Below, piece by piece: positions 63,037 through 64,000 of a stretch of 64,000 nucleotides of DNA. Source of the DNA: Lentibacillus cibarius (GTDB lineage Bacteria; Bacillota; Bacilli; Bacillales; Amphibacillaceae). A program made the translations under genes and the position numbers. The stretch spans positions 310,001 through 374,000 of the forward strand of contig NZ_VCIA01000001.1 in the NCBI RefSeq assembly GCF_005887555.1. Direction: 5' to 3'. Under the pieces are notes generated by a model, which did not search any database, was not told the DNA's origin, and was given only the letters and a program-made list of their open reading frames with translations. Within the stretch, counting starts at the first letter, position 1. Every line of letters begins with the position of its first letter.

Positions 63037-64000
63037 TTAAGAAGACAATTTATCCGCCGTTTGAACGGCTTCATCCATGACGCGGACAAACACTCCCTCA
63101 TTATAGGGATACCCTGCCTTCGTTAGCTTGACACGTACAAGTTTACCAATTAAGTCCTTCGACCCGCTGAACCTTACTTTCAAGTAGTTATCTGTATAAC
63201 CCTGCAGAAGATTGGAATGATCCTCACCCACTTGTTCCTCGGGTATCACTTCTAGTACTTCATCTTCATATCCGGAAGCATAATCTTTTGCGAGTTGGTT
63301 GGATAACTCAATCATCTGATTCACTCGTTCATTCTTCACATCGTCATCAACTTGATTTTTCATATGGGCGGCAGGAGTGCCGGTTCTTCTAGAAAACGGG
63401 AATACATGAAGTTCCGAGTAGCCGACCTCTTGCACAAATTGATACGTTTCCATAAACTCTTCTTCCGTTTCACCCGGAAACCCAACAATCACATCAGATG
63501 TAATTGCCAAACCAGGTAACGCTTTGCGAATTTTATCAACCTTTTGTTTGTAGTAACCTGTGGAATATTTCCTGCGCATACGGTGCAGCACACTATCCGA
63601 TCCAGCCTGAAGTGGAATATGCAGATGACGAACAATCTTTTCCGATTTGTCCAACACGTCAATCACTTCGTCCGTAATCTGGCTTGCCTCAATTGATGAA
63701 ATACGAATTCTTTTTAACCCATCAATTTTAGTTTCCAATTCCTGCAGCAGCTTGGCGAAATTATAGTCATTCATATCTTCTCCGTATCCTGCAGTATGAA
63801 TGCCGGTCAGCACTATTTCTTTATACCCGGCATCGACCAGATTTTGTGCTTGTTCAAGCACATTTTCCGGCTCTCTGGATCTTAACAACCCTCTTGACCA
63901 CGGAATGATACAAAATGTGCAAAAGTTATTGCACCCTTCCTGTATTTTCAGTGACGCACGTGTACGATCAGTAAATGCCGGTACATCCATCTCTTCAAAC
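63037..64000 (-). CDS. mtaB: tRNA methylthiotransferase MtaB (3' part)
   Basis: The frame stays open to the window edge, so the N-terminal UPF0004 domain lies beyond it. Visible are the radical-SAM cysteines CNNFCTFC, GFPGETEEEF near the middle and a C-terminal TRAM domain (LQGYTDNYLKVRF...LVRVKL). It makes ms2t6A37 in tRNA. B. subtilis counterpart is yqeV. Confidence 0.94.
   Translation of the reverse strand, partial: FEEMDVPAFTDRTRASLKIQEGCNNFCTFCIIPWSRGLLRSREPENVLEQAQNLVDAGYKEIVLTGIHTAGYGEDMNDYNFAKLLQELETKIDGLKRIRISSIEASQITDEVIDVLDKSEKIVRHLHIPLQAGSDSVLHRMRRKYSTGYYKQKVDKIRKALPGLAITSDVIVGFPGETEEEFMETYQFVQEVGYSELHVFPFSRRTGTPAAHMKNQVDDDVKNERVNQMIELSNQLAKDYASGYEDEVLEVIPEEQVGEDHSNLLQGYTDNYLKVRFSGSKDLIGKLVRVKLTKAGYPYNEGVFVRVMDEAVQTADKLSS

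Overview
The window comes from a low-GC Gram-positive, spore-forming bacterium of the family Bacillaceae. From 20.7 kb rightward the gene order follows the Bacillus subtilis yqg-yqf-yqe region closely, with occasional losses and insertions. The protein sequences look like a Virgibacillus/Lentibacillus/Oceanobacillus-type relative; that genus-level guess is inference.

Region 1 (1-14.36 kb) is the right-hand part of an integrative and conjugative element (ICE). Its transfer, partition and replication-like genes lie on the minus strand: VirB4-type ATPase, TcpE, a TcpD-like membrane protein, TcpC, a ParM/ParR pair, a YdjM-like membrane protein, a winged-helix Rep-like protein flanked by inverted repeats, a RecD2-like helicase and, first in the run, a NusG-type elongation-factor paralogue. 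A divergent control region (XRE protein, S24-type repressor, repeated TAGAATTnAATTCTA operators) and a large serine recombinase close the element. Relaxase, coupling protein and the left end lie outside the window.

Region 2 (14.36-19.8 kb) is the comG competence pilus locus and is badly disrupted. The element sits in comGA exactly at its Walker A motif. The 3' part of comGA and an intact comGB follow, then a palindromic repeat and metA on the opposite strand. A second, heavily decayed comGA-comGB relic then leads into intact comGC-comGG. Neither comGA copy in the window is functional as it stands.

Region 3 (19.8-35.3 kb) carries an Fe-S/metal-type ArsR-like regulator, yqgY, a candidate small RNA, yqgX, yqgW, glcK-yqgQ, spoVAF, gluP, a moeB/thiF-like gene, the 5-formyl-THF cyclo-ligase gene, rpmG, pbpA, an MFS gene and sodA. 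A six-gene tRNA cluster (35.5-36.0 kb) and a Na/Pi cotransporter gene follow.

Region 4 (38-64 kb) is core housekeeping DNA, mostly on the minus strand: nfo, cshB, yqfO, trmK, cccA, sigA, dnaG, ppsR (yqfL), ccpN, glyS-glyQ with a T-box leader, recO, yqzL, era, dgkA, ybeY, phoH, yqfD, yqfC, floA, nfeD, yqeY, rpsU, deoC and the 3' part of mtaB. The pgpH, cdd and yqxD genes expected here from B. subtilis are missing. Three conserved genes (yqfO, glyS, yqfD) each carry one single-base deletion at or beside a G run. This fits sequencing or assembly indels better than real gene loss.
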